NCBI GenBank assembly: GCA_025201765.1
Contig: MU623340.1
Coordinates: 186,001-250,000 of the forward strand
Source: Daldinia sp. FL1419
Taxonomy: Eukaryota; Ascomycota; Sordariomycetes; Xylariales; Hypoxylaceae
DNA: 64,000 nt
Direction: 5' to 3'
Shown here: piece after piece, positions 12,449 to 25,250 of the stretch
Position numbering within the stretch: the stretch's first letter is position 1
Layout of the letters: the number at the start of each line of letters is the position of its first letter
Program-made: the position numbers and the translations under genes
The notes under the pieces: model-generated
Seen by the model: only the letters and a program-made list of their open reading frames with translations
Told to the model about the DNA's origin: nothing
Databases searched by the model: none

Positions 12449-12652
12449 GAGTTCCGCGTGTGAGTCCTGGCAGAAAAAGGGTCCCCCCCAACTAAAATTT
12501 TATTGCTCAATCTTCCCTGCAGCAGCACTCTAAAGCGTAATTATAACTAATAATTATAACGAAGTTTAGTTGTTTAATCCGTTAGTTTAATCCGTTAGTT
12601 AGGTACCTAGTTACTTAATGTCAAATCTACCTATCAATCAAATCTCGTGCAA

Positions 12653-12684
12653 CACTGAACCACTGAACCACTGAACCACTGAAA
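12653..12684. repeat. Short tandem repeat, 8-bp unit CACTGAAC
   Basis: Four consecutive CACTGAAC units, the last one ending in A instead of C. Confidence 0.85.
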
Positions 12685-13087
12685 ACTTACTGGATCGTTG
12701 AATACTATTGGACCGTTGGGACCGCTGGCCATTACTACCGTAACTTTTACCTCCTCCGCCCATCCTTTCTCCAACACAACCACCTTTAATTCTTTTCTTT
12801 TCTTTTTTTCTCCCCTTCTTCTTTCTCGTCCTGTGTCTTATTGATTGGAAGTTTGGATTGCTTTCACTCCTTAAGCATCCTGGGATCGATCAGGCAGACG
12901 GGATTTCGTCCAAGCCGCAAATACCAATTAGCTATACACCAATTAGCGGCGTCTTCCTCACGTCATCTACGTGTTGCCATCTTATCGTCGTGATTAATAT
13001 CTTTTTATTTCGACTTTTTTTTTCTTCTTTTTTTCTCGTCTTACCTAGCTTTTCCACCGCGGGAATTGAGTCGAAATCTCTGCGACA

Positions 13088-14578
13088 ATGGCACCTCCGG
13101 AACCATTCCCTACACTCAATAGCTCGGCCGGCCAATTGTATTCGGGCGCCGATAATGGCAACGCGCGTCGGCGTAGGAAGTCGAGCGTACTCGGTACGGA
13201 CATCAGGGTGGGAGATACGGGCGCACCCAGTCTACAATCGAGTCTCGCGAGCTTCCAGGATACAAATGGACACGCGCGGAAACCTTCCACGCCGGATGGC
13301 AAGGAAGTGTCCAAGAGGGGTTCCAAGCGTCGCAAAGCCCGCTCTTTTCTACGTCGCTGCAAACATTACGCTCTAAAGCATACTTGGGTTTTACCCTTAG
13401 TCCTCCTGGCCGTCTTCCTATCTGTCTACGCTATTAACCCGACCGAATCGAATCCTATTCATCACTTCATTTTCCTCTCCTACAAGCTTCCGCTCGAGGC
13501 TGGTGCTGATCCCGATACGCCCGCCCATTATGGCAAGGGACCTTGGGATGTCGCTTTCGTGTCCTTTTACACCATCGTCTTATCCTTCACGCGCGAGTTT
13601 ATCATGCAAGAACTTCTTCGTCCGCTCGCCAGGAGAGCCGGCTTGAAGTCGCGTGCCAAGCAAGCGCGTTTCCTAGAGCAGATGTATACCGCCGTCTACT
13701 TTGCCTTCCTCGGACCGGCCGGGATGTACGTCATGAGCCGAACCCCCGTTTGGTACTTCAATACCCGCGGCATGTACGAGAACTTCCCGCATAAGACGCA
13801 CGAGGCTATCTTCAAGTTTTACTACTTGTTCCAAGCCGCCTACTGGGCTCAGCAGGCGATTGTGCTTCTGCTTGGAATGGAGAAGCCGCGGAAGGATTAC
13901 AAGGAGCTGGTTGGTCACCATATCGTCAGTTTGATGCTTATCGGCCTCAGCTACCGTTTCCACTTCACCTACATTGGCCTGGCTGTCTACATTACTCACG
14001 ATATCAGCGACTTCTTCCTTGCGGTAAGTCTTGCCCATACTCTTCTCGTGTCCTTCAAGTCACCACGTGCGATACTAATATAAATGATGAAACAGACATC
14101 CAAGACTCTCAACTACATTGACCATCCTCTAGTGGGACCGTATTTCTTCGTGTTCATGACCTCATGGGCTTATCTACGTCATTACCTAAATCTTCGTATT
14201 ATCTACTCACTGTTCACCGAGTTCAGGACTGTCGGACCTTATGAGCTTAACTGGGAGACCGGACAGTACAAATGTGAACTCTCTTTCGTCATTACTCTGG
14301 TTCTCCTCTCTTCTCTCCAAGCCCTTAACTTGTTCTGGTTCTTCTTTATTGTGAGGATCGCCTACCGCTTCATCGTTTACAATCAAGCGGACGACGACCG
14401 ATCTGAGGCCGAAGAATCTGACATTGAGGAGCCGGAGAGGACGGAGAAGCCCAAGGCGATCCAGGAGAGCACCGAGGCGACGCCGTTGCTTAACGGCAAT
14501 GCTAACGGTAATGGCACCGCAAACGGTGTGAAGACCCGATCTAACGGGTCAGCCTCCATAAAGAAGGCGGCTCGATAG
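13088..14578 (+). CDS. lag1: Ceramide synthase, LAG1/LAC1 (TLC domain) family
   Basis: Two exons, 13088-14023 and 14096-14578, joined across a 72-bp GTAAGT..CAG intron, encode 472 residues. After a basic N-terminus with an RRRRK stretch, a first membrane helix (WVLPLVLLAVFLSVYAI) precedes the TLC domain. The Lag motif lies at about residues 277-312: the paired histidines of VGHHIVSLML and the downstream acidic pair in YITHDISDFFLA, the residues tied to acyl-CoA:sphingoid-base acyltransfer in this family. The motif is complete, so an active enzyme is likely. The intron falls directly after the motif. Later helices (TLVGPYFFVFMTSW-like and SFVITLVLLSSLQALNLFWFFF) complete the domain, and the tail is acidic then Asn/Gly-rich and ends in KKAAR. 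The family acts in the ER membrane to make dihydroceramide and phytoceramide. Fungi often have two paralogues, and I cannot say which this is. Confidence 0.93.
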
Positions 14579-16376
14579 AGAGCTCGCCGCTCCTTGTCTT
14601 CTATTCATGACATTCGCTTGTACAAATTTAACTAGTAGGAGGGGCTTGTATGTACAACATGATACAGGATTTCAGCATATACGGCGGGCGTAGACGAGAT
14701 TACTGGTAACCTACGGGGAATTGTGCTATATACGCAGCTCCATTACGGGAAATAGATACTGGTACCGTTCGTTGACCGCCTCGCCCCCCCAAAAAGCAAT
14801 CATAGGCATAGGCGTTCCGAGACTGCGGTTTAGCATCCCCAAGCCATTCGCTCACGGGTCATGGGAGCGGCGCACGTGGGGATGATTTCTTGGCCGCTTG
14901 GGTATATGGCCCGGGGGATAAGATGAAGCATGAGGAAAAGTCGTTGGTCCGTGGACGGATTGGGAGAATATGTTGGGATTGATCTGCCTGGGGCGCTCAC
15001 TCAGCTTTCATAGACAGGCCGGCTTATTTTTGCTTGCTTGGTGGACACGATGCTACGAGAGAGAGCAAGAGTAGAGCTGTCCCACTGGTTGATAGATGTG
15101 ATGTATTAATGACAGAAGGAAACGGATCAACAACTTTTTGACCAACGAACATAGCATGATGAGAAGAGAGTATTTGTCCGTTCTTTTTCTGTTGTTTTTT
15201 CTACCTGCCCCCCTTTTTCTTTTTCACTTCCTACGAACGATAGTTAAGAGACCAGAAACCCAAAGACACAAACCAACCAACCCCCTTATATAATTCTTAA
15301 TAGAGGATGGATGGGGATGGGATTGATGAGACGGGGTTAAGGGTCCTTGTCAGGAAGGACCCGCCCGTCTCGTCTAAGCCCGCTCTCGTATATGCCGAAA
15401 AGACCCTTGATCGAACTGACTGATTGACTGACGCGTTTTGTGATTCCTTCCCTATGGCTTGGCTTGGCTTACGTTTCAAGCGTGCGCGTGCGTAGGGGCG
15501 TGCGTATGTGTCTGTGTTTTTGCTCGGAACTCTCGGCCGAGAGAGGTATTATGGAAATTTCCGTGTTTTTTTTCTTTTCTTTTGGGTTTTACTTTTTTTC
15601 GGGAACGAGATAGAAAGAGGACAGGAAAGGGAAAGGAGAGAAGGGGAATTACCGCTAGTTTCAATCTATCTAACCTAGGGTATTCGTCTATCTTATTCTG
15701 CGTATTTCTTTTCTTTCCCGGATACGACGGTGACACCGTCTCCCCCCCCCAGGGAACATTCCGGAAGGTAGGTAGTGGTGGTTAGATATTCCCCAGGAAA
15801 GTTTGATTTGATATAGGCTAAGAAGGAAGAAGGGGGTGTGGTATTCGTAGACCGTGGACTAGGGACAGGTAGGGACTAGGGATGTTATTTCGATGTGTGT
15901 TTCGTACCTTGTGGTGTTGGGGCCGCGGGTCGTTCGTCCCGAGTCCCTGGTGGCCGGCACGTCTGGTGCGGATTTCGGGTCTTGGCTTGGGCTGTTTATC
16001 TGCGCCTACTTTACCGTAATGAGGGTATGGGACTCGCCGCTCATGTGGTCTAGCTATGTAGTTCACCTGCGCGCCTGCCCACCTGAGCATGTGGGATGTG
16101 GGATGTGTTAGGCATATATGGAGTCGGGATACGGATACCCAAGACACGTGTTACCGGCGGGGGGGAGGGCGGGCTAGGTTGGGTCAGTTGATAGATAGTC
16201 GCGGTCAAGCGGAATAAGAAGACAAGAAGATAAAAAGAAAAGAAGAAAGGAGAAAGAAAGAAAGAAGGCGGAAATCTACAAGAGGCGGGCGCAGTTTTGA
16301 ATCGGTCCGTTGGGCCCCGGTTCCGAGAACGGAGAACACGCGGTTGGGGCGTCGGTGCGGGCGGGTTGCGGCCTGC

Positions 16377-16380
<4 letters not shown>

Positions 16381-16439
<59 letters not shown>
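16381..16439. repeat. Compound microsatellite (AG)n-(TG)n
   Basis: About 16 AG dinucleotides pass directly into about 13 TG dinucleotides with no interruption. Confidence 0.95.
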
Positions 16440-16444
<5 letters not shown>

Positions 16445-17745
16445 GCGAGAATGTGAGAGATTTGCGGAGTTTACGTAGGATATAACGTTAATAGTTAGTT
16501 GAAGATTTGAGGCCTTTTACGAGAAGGATGACGGGTCGCGGACTCGGCCGGCTGGCGGATAGATATACCTAGGTAGGCAAGAGATGCAATGTAAGCATTT
16601 AGTTATTTCACTTGCTAACCTAGGAAGTTGGGATAACGGCCTGGTATATTTTCCAAGACGACCCTTTTCGCGAAGCTATTTCCATGGCGCCTTGTTCGCC
16701 CGAAATAACCACTATATATTGTGAATCCCATCACCATCGCCATCCCGCATAGGGTTCCGAAAAGAAGGGGAAAAAACAGAAAAAAAGAAAAAAAGAAAAA
16801 AAAAGTGGAATAGGTATAAGTTGCTTGGGTACCTACCTAGGTAGGTAGTTAACTACCTAGGTATACCGAAAGGAATGCCGCTGGGTTCGCGACTTTGCTA
16901 TTACAAAGGTGACAAGTACCGTTCATGTACCTCGAGTACCCCATATTTCTATTTCTTTTTCTTTTTTTTTTTTCTTTTCCATCTTTCTTTCTTCACTTTC
17001 CATAGGAATTTCGGAAATATGTGGTATGTAAGGTAAGGCATGGCATGGCAAGGAAGCAGGAAAGGTACCTAACTGTAAGTCCGTATGGAAAGGAAGTACT
17101 ACATAGGTTAGCATATACCGCACGAGACGGCTGACGATCAGAGCGGGAAAGCAGGGGATATCAAGCATGGATACGGGCATGACAAAACAGGGACCCCTAA
17201 AGCAAGGGAAGGATTCAAAACTTTTCCCAAGCTTTTTCTAAGCTTTTCTAAGCTTTTCTAAGCTCTCACTAATAAGTCTGGACTTTATTTTATGTTGTTT
17301 TCTTGGTCTTGTTTTGTTTTCGGGGGGGTTTTTTTTTTTCGTCCCGCCTCTTTTTAAGCGTAGCGCGTGTTTAGGTTGGTATACAAGTACAAGTACGAGG
17401 ACGGCAACGTTTAACTAACTATAACTAGTACGTAAGTAACTAACTACCTAATTAGTAGACTAATAACTTATCTAATGTGGTATACTACAAACGGAACCAT
17501 ATACTAGTATTAATTAACTAATATAGAATAACTACTTACTTAGGTACCTATACTAATATAGCGTGACGGATGATGGATCTTAGTTGCTGCTTGCTGCTTT
17601 TTCTCACCTTACCCTTACCTTAGCGGTCTTTACCTTGTTTAACCTTTTCTTCTTTCAACTCCTTCCGTTCTCCATCTCCCATACACAATACACACCTCAC
17701 CTCTCTAATCTCACCTACCCCATCCTCCATCCTCCATCACCTTCC

Positions 17746-17777
17746 CCGTCACCGTCACCGTCACCGTCACCGTCACC
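17746..17777. repeat. Tandem repeat, 6-bp unit CACCGT
   Basis: About five consecutive CACCGT units in a CT-rich stretch. Confidence 0.85.
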
Positions 17778-19276
17778 TCAACCCTCCCCCTTTCCCTCCC
17801 CCCCCCTGCCGTCTAGCAGGAACAAGCAAACATCAACGTCAAGCAACGTTGCAAGGGCCGTTTGCTGCAGGTACGCGCATACACTTCCACTTCCACTTCC
17901 ACTTCCACTTAAGCTTCCACACTCGACGTCCATCTACTTCTACATGCGTCTGCCGCACTTACATATTCTGATACGCTATACAACACTGCACTTACTAAGA
18001 CCTCCCCTCCCCATCCTCCCCGGTCACTAACCCTACCTACCTAAGTATGTAGCGTAAGCCCAGGGGAAAATCACAAACCAAAAATACCACTCTGCCCGGG
18101 AAATACAATAAGCGCGTCCATCTCCTTCATCTTTTTATATTAGCCACCAAGGCAGATCTCCCGCTTTGCCGGCATGAAGAAGAAGAAAACGCGAGCCGCA
18201 CGCGAGCAGGAGGTAACCCACCTCCTCCCTCCCTCGCAAACGACCCCGGATTGGAGGGGTTCGAAGGTTAGGGGTCAGGGGGGAGAGAGAGGTGTGACGA
18301 GCAAAGAGAAGGGGAAAAATGTGATTTGGAATACTCGAGGGTTGCAGTCTCGCAACGTCGTCATCAAAGACTGCCACGCAGCCTGAGTAGCTCATCTTCA
18401 GCCTCACTTGGACCTCCCACACCGTTTTCGTAGTACTAGTACCCTAGCACCCTAGCATTAGTTAGTAGTAATAGTTGGTAATAGCCAGCTACTCTACGGC
18501 AGTAGAGCAACAAACAGCAAGCGGTAGACGGAATCGGGTCGACACCCCGTGGTTAGCAAGGCTTGGAGAATAAGAAGCTTTCCGGTATTAACAGTCGGTC
18601 CATTGTGGATGGGGTGTAAAGCCACCTATAGGGTCTAGTCATTTGCAAATACATGGTTTCCACCCCTTTCCCGTTACCGCAAATCTCGTCTCTCATTTCT
18701 CATTCACACGATTCACACACACATACACGCGCGCCTTGCTCGCCTGCTAATGCTGCCTTGTCATCATCATCATTAAGGTGGTATTCCGCCCACCGTACGA
18801 AAACTAATAGCAACCCGGCTGACTGATCCGGACCAAAAAAAAAAAAAATCAAAAAAAAAAAATCGCAACGTGTAAAAAAGCAAATGCCTTCCTCCCCGCG
18901 GCCTGACATTGGTTTGCTTCCGTTCCGTTCCTTCCTGTTCCATTCCGTCTTTTGTCGGAACCTTTTTGTTTTTCATGCAAAGGGCCATTTGACTTTATTT
19001 GTCCGCCGTGCCGACAACGATAGTGAATTAAGTAGGACGGAATAACATGAGTCTTTTGGTATCGTTGCAAAGAATTGTGATGACCGGAAATGCAAAGCCG
19101 CCGACAGCCTCCCTGTGGAGGCGTCCTTTTTTTCTGTATATGCCACCAACGCCATGTTTAATGCAATACCCGGCAGCCCGGGGCCTGAGAAAGCTCATTA
19201 GGCAATAAAAACTATATATCGCGGAAAATGGGAATATGGACATGAATCGAGCCCAGATCAGTTGAGGACATTAGAA

Positions 19277-22200
19277 TTAGTGGGTCGATCGAGGGGAACC
19301 TTCAACCGCCGTCGTAGAATCCGACTGGCCGCCGTGTCGTCCAGGGGTAACCGACTCGTCAGATGAGCTGCTCGAGTCATCGTGGTTATTAGAGTGCTCA
19401 TTCCGGTTGTGATGGTCTCCCGAAGCGGGAGGGATATTAGCCTTTCGTAAAAGTTTTTCAGCCTTACGTGTCGCATTACGTGCGTCTTCGGCTGCCTTTT
19501 CGGCCTTTGCTTGGCGATTCCACATGGATGCGTATCGACCGTTGAGCTCAAGAAGCTTTTCATGAGTACCTTTCTCAACGATAGTTCCTTGATGCAAAAC
19601 AAGAATTTGATCTGCGTGGGTAATAGTAGATAGACGATGTCTAGAGACAAGAATTAGTCAGCCTGGTTTTTTATTGCGCATTATACCAAGGGGAACTTAC
19701 GCAATAATTAGCAATGTGCGACCACGACCGATAGTGGCTAATCGAGACTGAATCTGCTGCTCTGTGTGGCTATCAAGAGCCGAGGTAGCCTCATCTAGCA
19801 TGATAATCTTGGGATTCTTAAGCAGGGTTCGGGCGATAGCAACCCGTTGTTTCTCACCGCCACTTAGCCGAAGACCGCGTTCTCCGACTTTGGTGTGATA
19901 GCCGTCGGGGAAAGACATAATCCTCTCGTGAATGCTAGCAGCCTGGCACGCGGCAATGATATCGTCGTCAGTTGCGTTTTGGTTGGCGTATCTTAGGTTA
20001 TACAAAAGGGTGTCGTTGAATAATATTGTATCTTGTGGTACTACTCCTATGTAGCGTCGAACAGAGTCGATAGTGACGTCCTTAATATCCCGACCGTCTA
20101 TTCTGATATTACCCTCCTGGCAGTTAAAGTACCGATACATCAATCGGAAAAGGGTAGATTTTCCGCCGCCCGATTCGCCTACGAGCGCCGTTGTCGTGCC
20201 GGGCTCGCACGTGAACGTAAGATTCCTCAGGGCAGGTTTCCTCTTGTCGTATGCGAACTTGACCTTGGAAAATTCGACGCGACCTTCGCATGAAGCGACA
20301 TCTGTGGCGCCTGGACGATCGACCACTGTCGGACGTTGCTTAAAGAGCTCCAAAAGGCGTTCCCCGGATATCATGGCTTGCTGGACAGTACGGTAGAATG
20401 TGCCGAAGAAGTTGAGCGGACCCTGGAGCTGGCCTAGGTAGGTCATCAATGCAACAAAGTCACCCACCTGTCGGCTACCCATTGTTACCTGGTACGACCC
20501 AAGCATCATGGCAACCAACATGCCTATCATGAAGACTAAGGACTGACAAATGTTCATGGTACTTATACTCCACGTGACCTTGGCCTCGGCAACTTGGAAA
20601 TTGTTGATGGCCTCTCTGTACCGGTTGAATTCGAAATCTTCCGCGTTGAAATATTTTACCGTCTCGTATGAGATGATAGAGTCGTTCTTGACTGCCTCTT
20701 CTTCCCTGTCCGCATTGGACATTGCCCGCCTTTGATCAGCGGTCTTTGACGCCATGCGTATGGTCAAAAACAAATAATAGAATGTAATTGCGCAAACGAT
20801 GACGGCGTACACGGCATCAAACTGAATATAAAAGTAGGTGATAGCTACAAACAAGTCGATGAGCATCGGAAAGACCTGGAACGTGACTTGTTCCAGAAAG
20901 GAGTTAACCGAAGAACCCTTGTTTAATGCGGATAAAACCTCGCCAGTCCTCTTGCCTAAGTGGAAATCAAGGCTCAGGGAATGCACGTGCTCAAATGCGG
21001 ATGTGGTAAGAGCTCGGTATGTGTGCTGAGAAACGGGAATCCAAAGCAGGGATCTCAACGATCCTAATAGCCCAGATGGACCTTGCAGTAACTTATACAG
21101 AATAAGCAGACCGAGGGAGACCCACGGCATGGTACGCTTTTCGCCTTCTTTGAGGTGATCTCCGGACAGCTGGTTCGTGACAGCACCGATCTGGTATGGG
21201 ACCATGATGTATACCCATCGCTGAAGAACCAGTAGGAAAAAGCAGATTACCACAATGATCTGAAGTCGTAGCTGCTTATTAGGCCACATGTAAGGGAAAA
21301 AGACGGAATAGCCACGAAGATATTCAAACCACGTGGTATGCGGTAGCTTTTCCGGGCGGTAGAACCCAGCGTCTTCGTCAACCATAGGATGGCTCGCATT
21401 AGCAGTACCATTGGCGTTGCCGTTGGCAGTGCCATTTGCGCCTGGGCGAGAAGCATGTCCATTAGCATGTCCATTGGTGCGGTAACCGTTGGCTTCGCCA
21501 TTCATGAGGGGTGTGGTTTCGTCGGCCTCGTAATCATACTCCTGTCCTTGCTCGTATTTTTCCGGCTGTGGTCGGGTTCTGAGGAGAATAATAATATAAT
21601 AAACTAGGATCATGCCAACCAGGATAGCAATTCTTCCGAGGGATAGGCCGAGGTCAATCATATCCCACTTGTCGAGGCCATCTACAATCACGTACTTTTC
21701 GCGAGTGAGGTTGATCATGACTTTATGGGGACGGGACAAAACCACCGCGTCGCAAACGAAAATGATGATTTCTCCAACGAGCGCAAAGCTCCACGTGAGG
21801 ATATGGACCAAGCTTGGACTGCTTTTCCAGTCGAACATGGTCAAAGTTAAATATACGTAGAGAAACGCCGATCCAAGGACGAAGACCTATGGTTTGCATC
21901 AAGTCAAAAAATCGTCTCAACGTAGTTGAATTGGAATATAAGACGAAAAAAAAAAAAGGTTTAAAAGAATTCAAAAAATTTCAAACTTGCTTACGGTTTT
22001 CGGCTCACCACACCACCAGCCGTGTTCACCATCTGCGCTCCTATGGATCAGAGCACGGGCAGCAATTGCACCACCCGTAGCGATAAAAGTCAAGGTTGCC
22101 AAAACCATGGAATACTGGAAAAATCTCCTGGCATGGGGGCTGAAATCTTCAGGCTCCGATGTGTCGTCGTCAGACAATCTCCTCTTGGTAACGGGTAAAG

Positions 22201-22384
22201 GTTTGCCGCCTGGGCCTCGGACAGTAGGGACGGCCACATCCTCCTTACGCATAGCGGTGTAGACGGAGTGAGTGGCGCCGACGACGATGAAGACTAATAG
22301 AAGGAGGTCCGGGTAAAGGTACTGAGTAATGTCTCGCACCCTCTCCGCCGGGGAGTCGGGAGGGCTGATGATGACTTCCGCCAT
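19277..22384 (-). CDS. hmt1: ABC half-transporter, Hmt1/ABCB6 (heavy-metal tolerance) type
   Basis: Three exons on the minus strand, 22384-21995, 21886-19701 and 19640-19277, give 979 residues; both introns are GT..AG with matching phase. The N-terminal ~280 residues contain five hydrophobic helices (a TMD0-like domain), followed by an Asn/Gly/Ala low-complexity linker. A six-helix ABC membrane domain comes next, then one nucleotide-binding domain. In that domain are Walker A GESGGGKST (about 700), Q-loop VVPQDTILFN, signature LSGGEKQRVAIART (about 805), Walker B KIIMLDEATSALD and H-loop IAHRLSTI (about 860). All catalytic motifs are intact, so an active half-transporter is expected. Family members with TMD0 sit mostly in the vacuolar membrane and move thiol or metal conjugates. 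Mitochondrial Atm1 lacks TMD0, which argues against that assignment. An in-frame Met 10 codons upstream (22414) is an alternative start. The tail is rich in Ser, Asp and His. Confidence 0.92.
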
Positions 22385-22920
22385 CTTGTGTCTGTGAAAC
22401 GTGCAGGTCAGCATAGATATTCACAGGATATGTAAGAAGTGTACAAATAGGACTCGAGCATTGCACTGCATGCTGCAAGGCGTGCTTGACGTACATATTA
22501 CTGACGACAATGCTTGTACTGGGTCATTGCCGCAGATGCACAAGATCACGACCCCCAATTGCTTCAAGCAGTAGAGCCCGCAACTGCCTGAACTTGCGAT
22601 TGACTTTTCGACACCTTTGCCTAGGGGGGGGGGGGGAGGAAAACAGTGATGAATTTCGAGGTAAAATCAACAAGAAATTGAAGGTCAAGTGGTTCTAAGC
22701 TCGGCTCAAGTTAGTGGAATCCCGAGTCCATGTTCTGGTGGGGCAAGGTCACCAGACGGTGTTAGTGGCGAAAGCCACAACTCTGGAGCAGACTTGACTC
22801 GAGACTAGCGTACCTGGGGTAGGTAGGTATGTAGATAAAAAGAAGGGAAAAGGGAAAAGGGGAAAAAGTAATAATAGTAATAATAATAATGATAACAACA
22901 ATAATAATTAAGGGTCTCTC

Positions 22921-22923
<3 letters not shown>

Positions 22924-22957
<34 letters not shown>
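22924..22957. repeat. CT dinucleotide microsatellite
   Basis: About 17 consecutive CT units. Confidence 0.9.
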
Positions 22958-22960
<3 letters not shown>

Positions 22961-25210
22961 GATCTCTCTCCGACGTTTATGAGAGAGACAGAAAAAAGAG
23001 GAAAATCAAGCAAGTGACTAGAGGCGATACTCTGTTCTAGCCAGGATCTGCGCCAGGGGGGGTGGGATATAAGTGACCCTTTTCGATGGCACGACTTTAT
23101 TGGGGATATGAGTAGTAAATAGTAGCAACGAACACGATAGGCTTGGTTTGTTGCTGTTCTAAGAATGGGGGTATAATGAAGTGGATAGCTCTATGCTTTT
23201 ATGCTCTGACGGTGGGTTTAAGAAAAATTGTGAAAAAATTGTCAATGGCAAACGAGCGTATGAGAGCTTTTTGGTTTAATTCGAAAAGGTGATTAAAGAG
23301 AAAAAAAAAAGATTTTTGTCAAAAAGAGGTGTTGTTGTAGCAAGGTCGGAAGATCTTCTCTCTTCTTGGGACTGCAGTAGTATGTACCGTACTGGGCAGT
23401 ACTGGACAATACTAAAGTAGGCAGTACTGTCGCACAGGAAATCGAAGCAGTGTAAATTCAAAATGCGTAAAAGCAGAAAGTTGACAAGGGATCCGTATGG
23501 ACGGGGCAAGGTAGCAATAGGGACAAGAAAAGGTGGGATGTGCCTGTTCTTGAGGTCCCAAATTGTGCCAACTTCAGATCAGGTAACCCGAACCCAGGGT
23601 AAGAAGTAATAGACCCTTGTAAAAAAGGCAGGGCGGTAGAGACTGGAATGGATACAATATTGTAAAACTAGCAAGGGCTAGCGGGGTTTTTTTTCTTCTT
23701 TCCTCTCTCTTTTTTAACGGGGACGGTACTGGCCGGTTAGAAATAAGAATGAAAGGATGAAGAATGGGGAATGGGGAGATTTGGGTGGATGGTGTAAATA
23801 CCGAATGGGCGTATTAAAAAAGAAAAAAAAAAAAGGAAGAAGAAAAAAGAGAAGTCGTGATTATAATGGTAATCGTGATGGTGAATTATAACAACGAACG
23901 AGAGATACCACACATACACAAGGCACACACACTCTTCACACTCAACTCATACACACTTTCAATGTAGTGGTGGCGAGTAATAGGTAGTCAATAGGTAAGT
24001 CAGTAAATAGCGGTTGGTTGTAATTTGTTCAGTTGGTAAAAAGGTGGTGCGAGCAAGAAGCGACGATGTGGGTGGATAGGATGGTAAGAAGGATTGGTAT
24101 AGAATGATAGGTTGATAGGTTGATAGGGTTGATTATAGGTTGGTAGACCGGGCTTCTAGACCCGAACTGGTAGATGCAGCAAGATGCAGCAAAATGCAGT
24201 AGATGCAGGCTGATGGGGAAAACTCTACAGAGCGAAAACAATGATGAGCTGTCGGTAGTCGCGGTGGGAGTCGCCGTTGCGGGAAAGATGGAGGATTTCC
24301 CTAGTTTAGTTGTGTATTGTGACCTGACGGACGAGTATCTTGGATGTTCTTTCTAGGTTCCGTACTCGTTGTTAAGAGGTACCAGGTACCGAATCGATAC
24401 AGGTTTGATACTGGGATAATTGGGACAACTGGGATAACTGGGAACGCTGCCCAGGTGCTAGGGCTGCTAGGGTTATCGGGCTATCTAGCGGACAATAAAG
24501 CTATTCTAGGACATCCAGCAGTTAGAGACCAAAAGGAAAATAAAATAAAATAAAATAAAAGTAAAACAACGACTAACACACGCGTACGTCGAACATAGAA
24601 GGAAAAAAAAAAAATCATGCACCAGGGCTAAAGAGAGAAAAAAAAAAAGGACAATAGGGCAAAAAGGACAATAGGGCAATAGGGCCAAATATTAGACGCA
24701 GCTGTAAAAATTAGAAGATAAAAAAAATAAAAATAAAAAATAAAAAAATATCCCTAGCTTACCATGACAATGTCGAATAGAGACGTGTGGTTTGTCAGAG
24801 AGGCTTACACAAAGTTAACCAAACGGCTTTGTAGCCTCCTCACCGCCTTGCAGGCTAGCTCTGCACTTGATGAGGGTCGAGGTTGTGATTGCAGCAAGCG
24901 TGCATGCATGAAAGTCTTGGACTCTGTACTTTAGACCAGGGGTGGTGCGGGCGGTGCTCTAGACGGCTCTGGTCTAGCCTAATGAATAATAATAAATAAT
25001 AAAGCTGTCCTTGATGGTGGGATCTTTCGGAAAAGAAGGTGTGGTGGGGTTAATGCCTTGCGGTTTTGGTGATTTGTGGTTCTTGGCCCGTGTTCCGTTA
25101 ACTCCCCAGGCGTGTTGTTTGGTTTGTGGTCTAGTGTGCAGTCTTTGCTCTGCTCTGCTCTGCTCTCTGCCTTGCCTGTAACTTTGTGGCTGTGGGCCGT
25201 AATAAGTTTT

Positions 25211-25250
25211 GTATGTATGTATGTATGTAGGTAGGTAGGTAGGTAGGTAT
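25211..25250. repeat. Compound tetranucleotide repeat (GTAT)n-(GTAG)n
   Basis: About four GTAT units followed by five GTAG units, then GTGT-rich sequence. Confidence 0.9.

Larger units (their letters stand above)
11397..13087. other. Intergenic between palH and ceramide synthase gene
   Basis: No gene seen. It contains several small tandem repeats (12176-12195 ATTCGAT units; 12416-12448 TCCTGAG units; 12653-12684 CACTGAAC units). A pyrimidine-rich stretch at about 12770-13050 is likely the promoter and leader of the downstream gene. Confidence 0.55.
14579..19276. other. Long intergenic region rich in simple repeats
   Basis: About 4.7 kb with no supported gene. It holds a compound microsatellite (16381-16439), TAGGTACC-type motifs at about 16829-16863, AAGCTTTTCT units at 17228-17263, poly-T/poly-A tracts and two small CT-rich minisatellites (17746-17777 and about 17884-17910). 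Open frames here are low-complexity (Ser-Pro repeats) and not credible proteins. Confidence 0.6.

Noticed and set aside
17584..18030. A 148-codon open frame rich in Ser-Pro
   Set aside because: It is created by CACCGT and CTTCCA simple repeats, starts at TTG and has no recognisable domain.
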